This document shows, piece by piece, positions 55,661-64,000 of a stretch of 64,000 bases of DNA. The notes under the pieces were generated by a model. The model worked only from the letters and a program-made list of their open reading frames with translations. It had not been told where the DNA came from and ran no database searches. The DNA comes from Rhodospirillaceae bacterium SYSU D60007 (GTDB lineage Bacteria; Pseudomonadota; Alphaproteobacteria; Reyranellales; Reyranellaceae). Position numbers and translations under genes: made by a program. The stretch covers positions 186,001 through 250,000 of the forward strand of contig QOCQ01000002.1 in NCBI GenBank assembly GCA_003574685.1, in the 5' to 3' direction. The stretch's first letter is position 1. The number at the start of each line of letters is the position of its first letter.

Positions 55661-55906
55661 TCAGCGAACGATGTCCTGCTTCTTCTGGCCGGAGTTGGGC
55701 GACGAATTGCTGCCGGAACGGCCGGGAGCACCATCGCCGCCGCCATTCCCGAAGCCATTGTTGGATCCGGCGGCCGCATAGTTGCGCTCGGCGTCGGCCA
55801 GCATGAGCGCGACCACCGGCGGGGTCGCCACGGCGAATTTGCCGCACGTGGCCAGGAAGCGGCGTCTTGCCTCGACGAGCGAATCAGTGTCGGTGGGTTC
55901 AGGCAT
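55661..55906 (-). CDS. Small peptide with Tat-like leader (candidate precursor)
   Basis: An 81-residue peptide. Residues 14-18 (RRRFL) followed by a hydrophobic stretch (FAVATPPVVALMLA, 24-37) resemble a twin-arginine signal; the tail from residue 47 is Gly/Ser/Asn-rich with two lysines and ends QDIVR. GKFAVATPPVVALML is a pattern I have seen in short alphaproteobacterial proteins of unknown function. It starts at ATG 55906, with AAGGAG seven bases upstream, so translation is likely. It converges with the nucleotidyltransferase gene with 55 bp between. It may be a substrate of the upstream modification genes. Confidence 0.72.
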   Translation of the reverse strand: MPEPTDTDSLVEARRRFLATCGKFAVATPPVVALMLADAERNYAAAGSNNGFGNGGGDGAPGRSGSNSSPNSGQKKQDIVR

Positions 55907-56103
55907 TCGGGGCTCCTTCCAGAGAACGCGCAATTCTGAACTGCGGGCGTTTCCGCAGAGAAGTGATCAAGCGGTGACGCAAGCCTGGCAGGCGTGCGCG
56001 CAGGCGGTTGCGAGTCGCTTCAAAGGCCGGTATGTTCCGCCGCGCTGTCGCTGGCCGATCGCCGAATAATCATGGAATTCCAGTCCCTTACGGGGAAGCC
56101 GAG

Positions 56104-57036
<933 letters not shown>

Positions 57037-57163
57037 AGCGGCGTAGCGTCAGCGTAAGGCACGGGCGCGGCACCCCTGGAGGCCGGCCCGCCGCCAAGCG
57101 GAGCGGGAATGGTCCTGCTCCGGTTCACCGGCGTCCGCGGACGCCCTGGAGGAGAGACGGACA

Positions 57164-57859
57164 ATGTCCGAGATGACGACAATCGTCGCGAAGAAGCGCG
57201 ACCGGGCCGGCAAAGGGGGCGCCCGGGCCGCACGGCGCGATGGCCTGATTCCCGCCGTGATCTATGGCGACAAGCAGCCCCCGCTGCCGATTGCGGTGGA
57301 GCCCAAGCAGCTCCTGCGCGTGATCCATAGCGAGGCCTTCCTGACCCATCGCATGGCGATCGACGTGGAGGGCACCCGCGTCGAGGTGCTGCCGCGCGAC
57401 GTGCAGCTCGATCCGGTGACCGACCGGCCGCTGCATTTCGATTTCCTGCGCATTGGCGCCGGGTCGGTGATCACCGTCGATGTGCCGGTGCATTTCCGCA
57501 ACGAGGGCGCCTCGCCCGGCATCAAGCGCGGCGGCATTCTCAACGTCATCCGCCATACCATCACGGTGCGCACGCGGGCGGACCAGATTCCCGAGTTCTT
57601 TGAGGTCGATCTGACGGGTCTGGAGATCGGCCACTCGATCCATCTCTCGTCGCTGAACCTGCCCGAGGGCGTGCAGATCGTCAGCCGCGAGAAGGACGCC
57701 ACCATCGCTTCGGTGGCGCCGCCGACGGTCGGCCGCGAGGCCGAAACCGAGGCGGCGCAGGCCGCGGCAGCCCCGGCTGCCGCTCCGGCAGCGGCCCCGG
57801 CGGCTGCGGCTCCGGCGGCTGCGGCAGGCGCCAAGGCACCCGCGCCGACGAAGAAGTAG
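57164..57859 (+). CDS. rplY: 50S ribosomal protein L25/general stress protein Ctc
   Basis: A 231-residue L25 of the long Ctc type, which binds 5S r[64 protein letters not shown] is the N-terminal 5S-binding domain; the C-terminal TL5-like domain follows and ends in an alanine/proline-rich tail of about 40 residues. A very good GGAGGAGAG site precedes the ATG. A 16-bp perfect palindrome (57130-57145) lies in the leader and could be a regulatory hairpin. Confidence 0.95.
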   Translation: MSEMTTIVAKKRDRAGKGGARAARRDGLIPAVIYGDKQPPLPIAVEPKQLLRVIHSEAFLTHRMAIDVEGTRVEVLPRDVQLDPVTDRPLHFDFLRIGAGSVITVDVPVHFRNEGASPGIKRGGILNVIRHTITVRTRADQIPEFFEVDLTGLEIGHSIHLSSLNLPEGVQIVSREKDATIASVAPPTVGREAETEAAQAAAAPAAAPAAAPAAAAPAAAAGAKAPAPTKK

Positions 57860-57879
57860 CGGGCGTCCCGGCGGCTGCC

Positions 57880-58524
57880 ATGCTCCTGCTGGTGGGGCTC
57901 GGCAATCCCGGGCCCAGGCACGCCGCGCAGCGTCACAATGTCGGCTTCATGGCGGTGGACCTCATCGTCCGCCGCCATGGCTTTTCGGCCTGGCGCAAGC
58001 GCTTCCAGGGCGAGACTGCGGAAGGCAGCCTCGGCGGCGAACGTGTGCTTGCGCTGAAGCCGATGACCTACATGAACGACTCCGGCCAGTCGGTCGGGGA
58101 GGCCCTGCGCTTTTACAAGCTGGATCTCAACGACGTGGTCGTCTTCCATGACGAGCTCGATCTGGCGCCGGGCAAGGTGCGCGTGAAGGCGGGCGGCGGT
58201 GCCGGCGGCCACAACGGCATTCGCGATCTCGATGCCCATCTCGGCACGGACTATCGCCGCGTGCGCATCGGCATCGGCCATCCGGGCCACAAGGATCTGG
58301 TCTATGGCTACGTGCTGCAGGATTTCAGCAAGCCCGAGCGCGAAAGCTGGCTGCCGCGCGTGCTCGATGCGATTGCGACGGAAGCGCCGCTGCTGGCCAG
58401 CGGCCGCAAGGTCGATGACGAGAAATTCATGAGCCGGGTGGCGTTCCTGGTGAACCCGCCGGGCGGGAAGCCTCCCAGGAATGATCTGCCGGGCGGCAGG
58501 CCCCCGGCGGACAAGAAGGACTGA
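57880..58524 (+). CDS. pth: Peptidyl-tRNA hydrolase
   Basis: A 214-residue enzyme that recycles peptidyl-tRNA. [22 protein letters not shown] contains the catalytic histidine (H18, in RHNVG), and [11 protein letters not shown] and [32 protein letters not shown] (the catalytic aspartate) follow. A short proline-rich C-terminal tail is present. It is 20 bp after rplY and 2 bp before ychF, so the three are cotranscribed. Confidence 0.95.
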   Translation: MLLLVGLGNPGPRHAAQRHNVGFMAVDLIVRRHGFSAWRKRFQGETAEGSLGGERVLALKPMTYMNDSGQSVGEALRFYKLDLNDVVVFHDELDLAPGKVRVKAGGGAGGHNGIRDLDAHLGTDYRRVRIGIGHPGHKDLVYGYVLQDFSKPERESWLPRVLDAIATEAPLLASGRKVDDEKFMSRVAFLVNPPGGKPPRNDLPGGRPPADKKD

Positions 58525-58526
58525 GT

Positions 58527-59624
58527 ATGGGTTTCAACTGCGGTATCGTCGGCCTGCCCAATGTCGGCAAGTCGACGCTCTTCAACGCGCTCACGGCCAC
58601 GCAGGCCGCCCAGGCGGCGAACTATCCGTTCTGCACCATCGAGCCCAATATCGGCCGTGTCGCCGTGCCCGATGCCCGGCTGGACGTGCTGGCGAAGATC
58701 GAGGGTTCGGCGAAGATCGTGCCGACCCAGCTTGAGTTCGTCGACATCGCAGGCCTGGTGAAGGGCGCCAGCAAGGGCGAAGGGCTGGGCAACCAGTTCC
58801 TTGGCAATATCCGCGAGGTCGATGCCATCGCCCAGGTGCTGCGCTGCTTCGAGGACAGCGACGTCACGCATGTCTCGGGCACGATTGATCCTGTGCGCGA
58901 TGCCGAGATCATCGAGACCGAGCTGATGCTGGCCGATCTCGACAGCCTCGAGAAGCGCCTGCCCAATCTTCAAAAGAAGGCCAAGAGCGGCGACAAGGAA
59001 GCGGGCGCCGAAGCCGTCGTCATGGAGCGTATCGTGACGGCGCTGCGCAACGGCAGCCCCGCCCGCACGGTCGAGGTCTCGACCGAGGAGCAGCCGATCC
59101 TGCGGCGCATGCAGTTGCTGACGGCCAAGCCGCAGATGTTCGTGCTCAACGTGGATGAGTCGGCTGCCGCAACAGGCAACGCCATCAGCGCCCGCGCGGC
59201 CGAGTACGCCCGATCACGGGGCGCGCCGTTCGTGATCATCTCGGCAGCCATCGAGGCCGAGGTGGCGCAGCTCAAGGCGGAGGAACAGGGCGAGTATCTC
59301 GCATCGCTGGGCCTGCATGACACCGGCCTCAATCGCGTGATCGCCGCCGGCTATGCCCTGCTCGACCTCGTGACGTTCTTCACCGTCGGTCCGAAGGAAG
59401 CGCATGCCTGGACGGTCAGGCGCGGCAGCAAGGCACCGCAGGCGGCCGGCGCCATCCACACGGATTTCGAGAAGGGTTTCATCCGCGCCGAAACCATCAG
59501 CTACGACGACTTCGTGGCTTGCGGCGGCGAGCAGGGCGCCAAGGACGCCGGCAAGATGCGCCTGGAAGGCAAGGACTACACCGTCCAGGACGGCGACATT
59601 TTCCACTTCCGCTTCAACGTGTAA
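58527..59624 (+). CDS. ychF: Redox-regulated ATPase YchF
   Basis: A 365-residue OBG-family P-loop NTPase with ATP rather than GTP preference. GIVGLPNVGKSTLFNALT is G1, FVDIAGLVKGASKGEGLGNQFL is G3, and LNVDESAAATGN is the modified G4 region that explains the ATP preference. A C-terminal TGS domain ends with DGDIFHFRFNV. It regulates catalase and stress responses in E. coli. Last gene of the prs-rplY-pth-ychF run. Confidence 0.96.
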   Translation: MGFNCGIVGLPNVGKSTLFNALTATQAAQAANYPFCTIEPNIGRVAVPDARLDVLAKIEGSAKIVPTQLEFVDIAGLVKGASKGEGLGNQFLGNIREVDAIAQVLRCFEDSDVTHVSGTIDPVRDAEIIETELMLADLDSLEKRLPNLQKKAKSGDKEAGAEAVVMERIVTALRNGSPARTVEVSTEEQPILRRMQLLTAKPQMFVLNVDESAAATGNAISARAAEYARSRGAPFVIISAAIEAEVAQLKAEEQGEYLASLGLHDTGLNRVIAAGYALLDLVTFFTVGPKEAHAWTVRRGSKAPQAAGAIHTDFEKGFIRAETISYDDFVACGGEQGAKDAGKMRLEGKDYTVQDGDIFHFRFNV

Positions 59625-59656
59625 CCTCTTCTCGACTGCAACGCATATGGACCATC

Positions 59657-59724
59657 TGTCATCCCGAGCGTAGCGAGGGATCTTTCCGCCAGCCTCAAGA
59701 TCCCTCGCTACGCTCGGGATGACA
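59657..59724. repeat. Inverted repeat, family C (perfect copy)
   Basis: Perfect 26-bp arms (59657-59682 and 59699-59724; TGTCATCCCGAGCGTAGCGA plus complement) around a 16-base loop. It lies between ychF and the gamma-glutamyltransferase gene, where it may serve as a terminator though no T run follows. Confidence 0.92.
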
Positions 59725-59784
59725 GTAGTCCCGTGGCAAACGCCCTGCCCTGCGAGGGAAGGCAAGATGTGAGGAGAAGACACC

Positions 59785-61398
59785 ATGATCCAGCGCAAGC
59801 AAGCGATGATCGTGGCGCCGCAGCCGGAAGCGGCGGAGGCCGGCGCCGACATGCTGCGGGCGGGTGGCAACGCTGTTGACGCCGGTATCGCCTGCGCGCT
59901 GGTGCAGGGCGTGGTCGATCCGATGATGTGCGGCATCGCCGGCTTCGGCAGTTGCGGCATCTACATGCCGGGCAAGTTCCATGGCTATATCGATGCCCAT
60001 GCGCCGGCACCGCTGGCGGCGCGGCCGGACATGTGGGCGGACCTGATCGAGGGCGAGGCGCGCGACGGCTACGGATTCATTCTGAAGGGACGCGTCAACG
60101 ATATCGGCTACCGCTCGATCTGCGCGCCTGCCAATTTGCGCATGTACAGCCAGGCACACAGCCGGCACGGCGCGCTGCCCTGGGCGCAGATCGTCGAACC
60201 CGCGATCCACTGGGCGCAGAACGGCTGGACCGTGCGGCCGCATGTGCATTTCTGGTGGTCCGACGAAGGCGCCATGGGCCGCGCGCCCAATCATGAGCGC
60301 CTGCGCTTCACCCCTGCGGCGCGCCGGCTCTACTGCCGCGAGGATGGTTCGCCCAAACGGGTGGGCGACGTCGTCGTGAACCGCGACTATGCGGAGGTGC
60401 TGCGCCGCATCGCGGCCGGCGGCGAAGCCGTCTTCTACGAAGGCGAGATCGCGCAGGCGATCGCCGAGGACATGAAACGCCATGACGGCCTGCTGACGAT
60501 CGGCGACCTGAAGCAATGGCAGCCAACACACAACAAGCCGCTATGGGGCACCTACCGCGACTGGCGCGTATCGACCAATCAGCCGCCGGGCGGTGGCGTG
60601 ATGCTGCTCCAGATGCTGAACATGCTGGAGAATTTCGACCTCGCATCCCTTGAGCACAACTCGGTCGAATACGTCCGGGTCGTGGCCGAGGCGATGAAGC
60701 GCGCCACCATCGACAAGGACCGCCATGTGGGTGATCCGAAATTCGTCGATATTCCGTTGGGCCGGCTGACGTCGAAGGACTATGCGCGCGAGCTCGCCGG
60801 GGAAATCCGCCGCGGCATCAAGGCCAGCGTCCCGCGTTTCAACAGCGGCACCCCGACGAAAGACACAACGCATATCTCGGTCATCGACAAGGACGGCAAC
60901 TGCTTCACCATGACCCATTCGCTCGGCATGCCTTCGGGTGTGATCACCGACGGTCTGGGCTTCATGTACAACGGCTGCATGGGCGTGTTCGATCCGCGGC
61001 CGGGTCGCGCCGGCAGCATCGCGCCCGGCAAGGCACGCTTCAGCTCCGTCGTGCCGTCGATCCTGTTCCGGAACGACAAGCCGGAGCTGATCATCGGCGC
61101 GCCGGGCGCCACGCAGATCGCCATGGGGGTGCTGCACGTCATCCTCAATGCGCTGGATCACGGCATGACCATGGTGGAGGCCGTCTCGGCGCCGCGCTTC
61201 TCTGCGACCAGCAACGCAATCGACATCGCCAACCGGATTCCCTGGTGCACCGAACGGGATTTGCAGGCGCTGGGATATGACGTCGTTCGCAGCCCCTACA
61301 CGTTCGGTTTTGCCGCGGTGCATGCGATCCGGGTGCATCAGGGTGGCCTCGATGGTGGCGCGGACCCGGGCCACGACGGCGTGGTGCTGGCGGTCTGA
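59785..61398 (+). CDS. Gamma-glutamyltransferase family protein
   Basis: A 537-residue Ntn-hydrolase of the gamma-glutamyltranspeptidase family. Autocleavage would release a small subunit starting at T361 in DTTHISVIDKDGNC. The large-subunit segment AEAGADMLRAGGNAVDAGIACALVQGVVDPMMCGIAGFG is family-typical. The glycine loop of the small subunit is changed relative to E. coli GGT, and there is no signal peptide, so it is more likely a cytoplasmic acylase-like or oxamate-type relative than a true glutathione hydrolase. It has a good GGAGAAG ribosome site. Confidence 0.85.
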   Translation: MIQRKQAMIVAPQPEAAEAGADMLRAGGNAVDAGIACALVQGVVDPMMCGIAGFGSCGIYMPGKFHGYIDAHAPAPLAARPDMWADLIEGEARDGYGFILKGRVNDIGYRSICAPANLRMYSQAHSRHGALPWAQIVEPAIHWAQNGWTVRPHVHFWWSDEGAMGRAPNHERLRFTPAARRLYCREDGSPKRVGDVVVNRDYAEVLRRIAAGGEAVFYEGEIAQAIAEDMKRHDGLLTIGDLKQWQPTHNKPLWGTYRDWRVSTNQPPGGGVMLLQMLNMLENFDLASLEHNSVEYVRVVAEAMKRATIDKDRHVGDPKFVDIPLGRLTSKDYARELAGEIRRGIKASVPRFNSGTPTKDTTHISVIDKDGNCFTMTHSLGMPSGVITDGLGFMYNGCMGVFDPRPGRAGSIAPGKARFSSVVPSILFRNDKPELIIGAPGATQIAMGVLHVILNALDHGMTMVEAVSAPRFSATSNAIDIANRIPWCTERDLQALGYDVVRSPYTFGFAAVHAIRVHQGGLDGGADPGHDGVVLAV

Positions 61399-61490
61399 CG
61401 ACATCGCGGATTTGGCAGCAGGTAGCGGAGCGCAGCGGTCTGGCAGGACTCCTACATTTGCCCCTGGAACAGGAACCATGGGAGCAAACG

Positions 61491-62066
61491 ATGTCCTTCC
61501 CCATTACCGGAACCGCCGATGGCGAACGCATCCACTACGCCACGGGCCGTTGCTGGCTGGGGGCAATTTTGGTTGCCCTGAGCAAACAGGGTGTCTGCGC
61601 CATCCTGCTGGGTGATGATGCCGATTCGCTGGTACAGGACCTGGCAACGCGCTTCCCGCAAGCCCGTCTGGAGGGAAATGATCCGCAGGTGTGCGCGCGT
61701 CTTGCTGACGCCGTGCACCTCGTGGAAGACCCCTCGCAGGAGGCGACAATCCCGCTCGATCTGCGCGGCACGCCGTTCCAGCAGCGTGTATGGCAGGCCT
61801 TACAGCAGATCCCCGCCGGTGCGACCGCCAGCTACGGCGAAGTCGCGCGGCGTATCGGCCTGCCCGGCATGGCCCGCGAGGTGGCCGAGGCCTGCGCCGC
61901 CAACGATCTGGCGGTGGCTGTTCCCTGCCATCGGGTCATCCGCACGGGCGGAAGCATCTCGGGCTATCGCTGGGGCGTGAAGCGCAAGCGCGCCCTGCTC
62001 GCACGCGAGGCGCAACTCGACCCGTCGCGGCAGGCCGTCTATCCTGCAGTCGAACGGTTGCTGTGA
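61491..62066 (+). CDS. ogt: Methylated-DNA--protein-cysteine methyltransferase
   Basis: A 191-residue suicide enzyme that removes alkyl groups from O6-alkylguanine. The active-site cysteine is C146 in [13 protein letters not shown], within the HTH-containing C-terminal domain ([30 protein letters not shown]). The N-terminal domain is short. It resembles the methyltransferase part of Ada (C-terminal) as well as Ogt. ATG at 61491 has GGGAG upstream and is preferred over 61458. mtnA follows 10 bp later. Confidence 0.9.
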   Translation: MSFPITGTADGERIHYATGRCWLGAILVALSKQGVCAILLGDDADSLVQDLATRFPQARLEGNDPQVCARLADAVHLVEDPSQEATIPLDLRGTPFQQRVWQALQQIPAGATASYGEVARRIGLPGMAREVAEACAANDLAVAVPCHRVIRTGGSISGYRWGVKRKRALLAREAQLDPSRQAVYPAVERLL

Positions 62067-62076
62067 CCGGGCGCTG

Positions 62077-63225
62077 ATGAACATAGATGGCAAGCCGTAC
62101 CGGACCATCTGGCTCGCCGCCGACGGCAGGGCGGTCGAGGTCATCGACCAGACGCGCCTGCCGCACGCGTTCGCAACCGTCCGCCTCGCCACGATGACGC
62201 AGGTGGCCGATGCGATCCGCGGCATGACGGTGCGCGGCGCGCCGCTGATCGGGGCTGCGGGCGCTTGGGGCATGGCGCTCGCCATGGCAGAGCAGCCGTC
62301 GGACGCCATGCTGGCGCGGGCGTATGATGTGCTGCTGGCGACCCGTCCGACGGCGGTAAATCTGCGCTGGGCGCTGGACGATCTGCGCGCGCGATTGGCC
62401 ACGCTGCCCCCGGCAGAACGACGGGCAGCGGCGTACGCGCGGGCCGCGGAAATCTGTGACGAGGATGTCGCCACCTGCCGCGCTATCGGCAGCAGCGGCC
62501 TCCCCCTCATCGAAGCCATCGCACGGCGCAAGCCAGCCGGTGCGCGGGTCAACGCCCTGACCCATTGCAATGCCGGCTGGCTGGCAACTGTGGACTGGGG
62601 CACGGCGCTGGCGCCGATCTACCGCGCGCACGATTCAGGCATCGACATTCATGTCTGGGTGGACGAAACCCGCCCGCGCAATCAGGGTGCGGGCCTCACC
62701 GCTTTCGAGCTGGGACGCCACGGTGTGCCGCATACGGTGATTGCCGACAATGCCGGCGGCCACCTCATCCAGCGGGGCATGGTCGATTTCTGCATCGTCG
62801 GCACCGACCGCACCACGCGCAACGGCGATGTCTGCAACAAGATCGGCACCTACCTGAAGGCACTGGCGGCGCACGACAACGGCGTGCCGTTCTATGTGGC
62901 GCTGCCGTACCCGACCATCGACTGGACGCTGGATGATGGCGTGCGCGACATCCCGATCGAGCAGCGCGATCCGCTGGAGGTGTCGCACGTTTCGGGCCGC
63001 ACATCGGCCGGCCGGCTGGACTCGGTGGCTGTCGTGCCGGACGGCACGCCGGTCGCCAACTACGGCTTCGATGTGACGCCCGCGCGTCTGGTCACCGCCC
63101 TCATCACCGAACGCGGCATCTGCCCCGCCAGCGAAGCCGGCCTCCTGTCGCTCTACCCGGAACGCCGGACTCACCAGCCTTCTCCCCGCGAAGGCGGGGA
63201 GAAGGTGGCGCGCAGCGCCGGATGA
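62077..63225 (+). CDS. mtnA: S-methyl-5-thioribose-1-phosphate isomerase
   Basis: A 382-residue enzyme of the methionine salvage pathway that isomerises methylthioribose-1-phosphate to methylthioribulose-1-phosphate. Catalytic C164 ([18 protein letters not shown]) and D244 ([19 protein letters not shown]) are both present, and [16 protein letters not shown] is the eIF2B-related signature. The last 15-20 residues ([14 protein letters not shown]...) are encoded by a repeat element (63178-63232), so the family-typical end is near residue 365. No other methionine-salvage gene is adjacent. Confidence 0.93.
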   Translation: MNIDGKPYRTIWLAADGRAVEVIDQTRLPHAFATVRLATMTQVADAIRGMTVRGAPLIGAAGAWGMALAMAEQPSDAMLARAYDVLLATRPTAVNLRWALDDLRARLATLPPAERRAAAYARAAEICDEDVATCRAIGSSGLPLIEAIARRKPAGARVNALTHCNAGWLATVDWGTALAPIYRAHDSGIDIHVWVDETRPRNQGAGLTAFELGRHGVPHTVIADNAGGHLIQRGMVDFCIVGTDRTTRNGDVCNKIGTYLKALAAHDNGVPFYVALPYPTIDWTLDDGVRDIPIEQRDPLEVSHVSGRTSAGRLDSVAVVPDGTPVANYGFDVTPARLVTALITERGICPASEAGLLSLYPERRTHQPSPREGGEKVARSAG

Positions 63226-63232
63226 GGGGCTT
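63178..63232. repeat. Family A variant overlapping the end of mtnA
   Basis: A 28-bp palindrome (CCTTCTCCCCGCGAAGGCGG...GAAGG, 63178-63205) followed by arm b (TGGCGCGCAGCGCCGG) and ATGAGGGGC. It is a single-ended relative of family A and contains the mtnA stop codon. Confidence 0.85.
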
Positions 63233-63331
63233 TTCGGCGCCGCAACGAACGCGGCACGCCGCTGCAGAACTATGTCGTTCGGTTCCTCGTCCCGAGAACA
63301 CGCTCGCTTTGCTTGGGATGACGGATTCGCT

Positions 63332-63889
63332 TTACGCCGCGGCGGAGATGGCGGGTGACGTGTCGGCCATCGCCTGCTCGCCTTCCAGCGTCGCGGCGAC
63401 GGCGTGGACGGTGGCGGCGATACGCACGGCGGCCTGCACCTGCTCGACACCCAGCCCGGCCTTGCGCAGCTCGTGCTCGTGCGACTCAAGGCACATGCCG
63501 CAGCCATTCACGGCGGAAACGGCCAGCGACCACAGCTCGAAATCGGCCTTCTCGACACCGGGCTTCGCGATGGCATTCATCCGCAGCCTGGCCGGCAACG
63601 TCTTGTAGTCGCCGCCCACGAGATGGACGAAGCGGTAGTAGACGTTGTTCATGGCCATGATTGCCGCCGCCGTCTTGGCCGCATTCAGCGCCTCGGGCGA
63701 GAGCTGAGGCGCAAACTCGGCGAGGATGGCGCGCAGCGTCGTGTCATTGCGGCTCGCAATCGCGCTCGCGATGAACGTGCCCGCCCGCTGCTGCTGCGTC
63801 AGGGCCGGCTCGGCCGCCAGGGTCGAGAGGTTCAGCTTCAGGTCGCGCGCATACTCGGGCAGCGCGTTCTTCAGGACTTCAAGCGACAT
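63332..63889 (-). CDS. ahpD: Alkyl hydroperoxidase AhpD
   Basis: A 185-residue carboxymuconolactone-decarboxylase-fold thiol peroxidase that supports AhpC. E118, C130, C133 and H137 fall at exactly the catalytic positions of Mycobacterium tuberculosis AhpD ([15 protein letters not shown]). ATG at 63889 opens [25 protein letters not shown]. It follows an ahpC-type gene on the same strand with a 71-bp gap. Probable role: reduction of organic peroxides or of oxidised AhpC. No OxyR gene is in view. Confidence 0.94.
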   Translation of the reverse strand: MSLEVLKNALPEYARDLKLNLSTLAAEPALTQQQRAGTFIASAIASRNDTTLRAILAEFAPQLSPEALNAAKTAAAIMAMNNVYYRFVHLVGGDYKTLPARLRMNAIAKPGVEKADFELWSLAVSAVNGCGMCLESHEHELRKAGLGVEQVQAAVRIAATVHAVAATLEGEQAMADTSPAISAAA

Positions 63890-63960
63890 CGTTTGCTCCG
63901 GAAAGAAAAGGGGCGGGGGACGTCGGCCCGCGAAGGAGATCGGAGCCGGCGTCCGGGACG

Positions 63961-64000
63961 TCAGGCGGCGGGCTTCAGCACCGCGTCGCCCTTCTGCCAG
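63961..64000 (-). CDS. ahpC: C-terminal end of AhpC-type peroxiredoxin (partial)
   Basis: Only twelve codons and the stop are inside the window ([12 protein letters not shown]). The ending fits AhpC-type peroxiredoxins (WxxGDxVxxPP-like), and the position directly upstream of ahpD supports this. The rest of the gene lies to the right of the window. Confidence 0.6.
   Translation of the reverse strand, partial: WQKGDAVLKPAA

Noticed and set aside
57130-57145. 16-bp palindrome GGCGTCCGCGGACGCC in the rplY leader
   Set aside because: Too short and GC-rich to be called a regulator site by itself; mentioned only under rplY.

Overview
This is a GC-rich window from an alphaproteobacterium. The evidence is the order prs-rplY-pth-ychF, the block ubiK / lgt - NDUFAF7-type methyltransferase - pgeF, a YbjN-domain protein of the alphaproteobacterial type, a phasin, and frequent GTG starts. 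I cannot place it below class from sequence alone. No tRNA, rRNA, CRISPR array, prophage or replication origin was seen. About 60 protein-coding genes are supported. Two are cut by the window edges: an acyl-CoA dehydrogenase at the left and an AhpC-type peroxiredoxin at the right.

Positions 1-15.4 kb form a catabolic region built around acyl-CoA chemistry. It holds a pair of acyl-CoA dehydrogenases, an acyl-CoA carboxyltransferase, two adenylate-forming CoA ligases, an enoyl-CoA hydratase, an SDR dehydrogenase, a VOC protein, a molybdopterin oxidoreductase and a complete TRAP transporter (DctP-DctQ-DctM). Together they look like uptake and CoA-dependent breakdown of an organic acid; the substrate is not identifiable. 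Positions 15.4-20.7 kb hold an MFS transporter, a PRC-barrel protein, a CsaA-like tRNA-binding protein, a phasin with a clear terminator, a TetR-fold protein, proC and another crotonase.

Positions 21.0-29.5 kb hold a five-gene signalling operon. Its first gene is a 1921-residue soluble hybrid kinase with nine 92-residue poly-HAMP repeats and three receiver domains. A REC-kinase-REC protein, a small protein and two tiny membrane proteins follow. Positions 29.6-35.7 kb hold a GST, an LLM-class monooxygenase, a PNPOx-family protein, an iron-storage pair (bfd, bfr) preceded by two Fur-like palindromes, an acyl-CoA dehydrogenase and an orphan HigA. Positions 35.7-42.0 kb carry HyuB-HyuA (ATP-dependent hydantoinase/oxoprolinase type) divergent from a dimethylglycine/sarcosine dehydrogenase-like flavoprotein.

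Positions 42.0-52.5 kb look like a conserved housekeeping neighbourhood (YbjN, ubiK, lgt, methyltransferase, pgeF) that has been opened up. A REP-associated tyrosine transposase (RAYT) lies between direct repeats, and a TetR-HlyD-ABC ATPase-ABC permease cassette like E. coli cecR-ybhGFSR lies between ubiK and lgt. A decamer tandem repeat also sits here.

Positions 52.6-55.9 kb hold the most unusual system: an FkbM methyltransferase, a PqqD-HPr-kinase-like fusion, a nucleotidyltransferase and, convergent with them, an 81-residue peptide with a twin-arginine-like leader and a Gly/Ser/Asn-rich tail. I read this as a candidate peptide-modification system. Positions 56.1-64 kb return to core genes (prs, rplY, pth, ychF), then a gamma-glutamyltransferase, an alkyltransferase, mtnA, ahpD and the end of ahpC.

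At least four families of palindromic intergenic repeats are scattered through the window. One is a 120-139 bp element with two distinguishable arms that occurs in both orientations.
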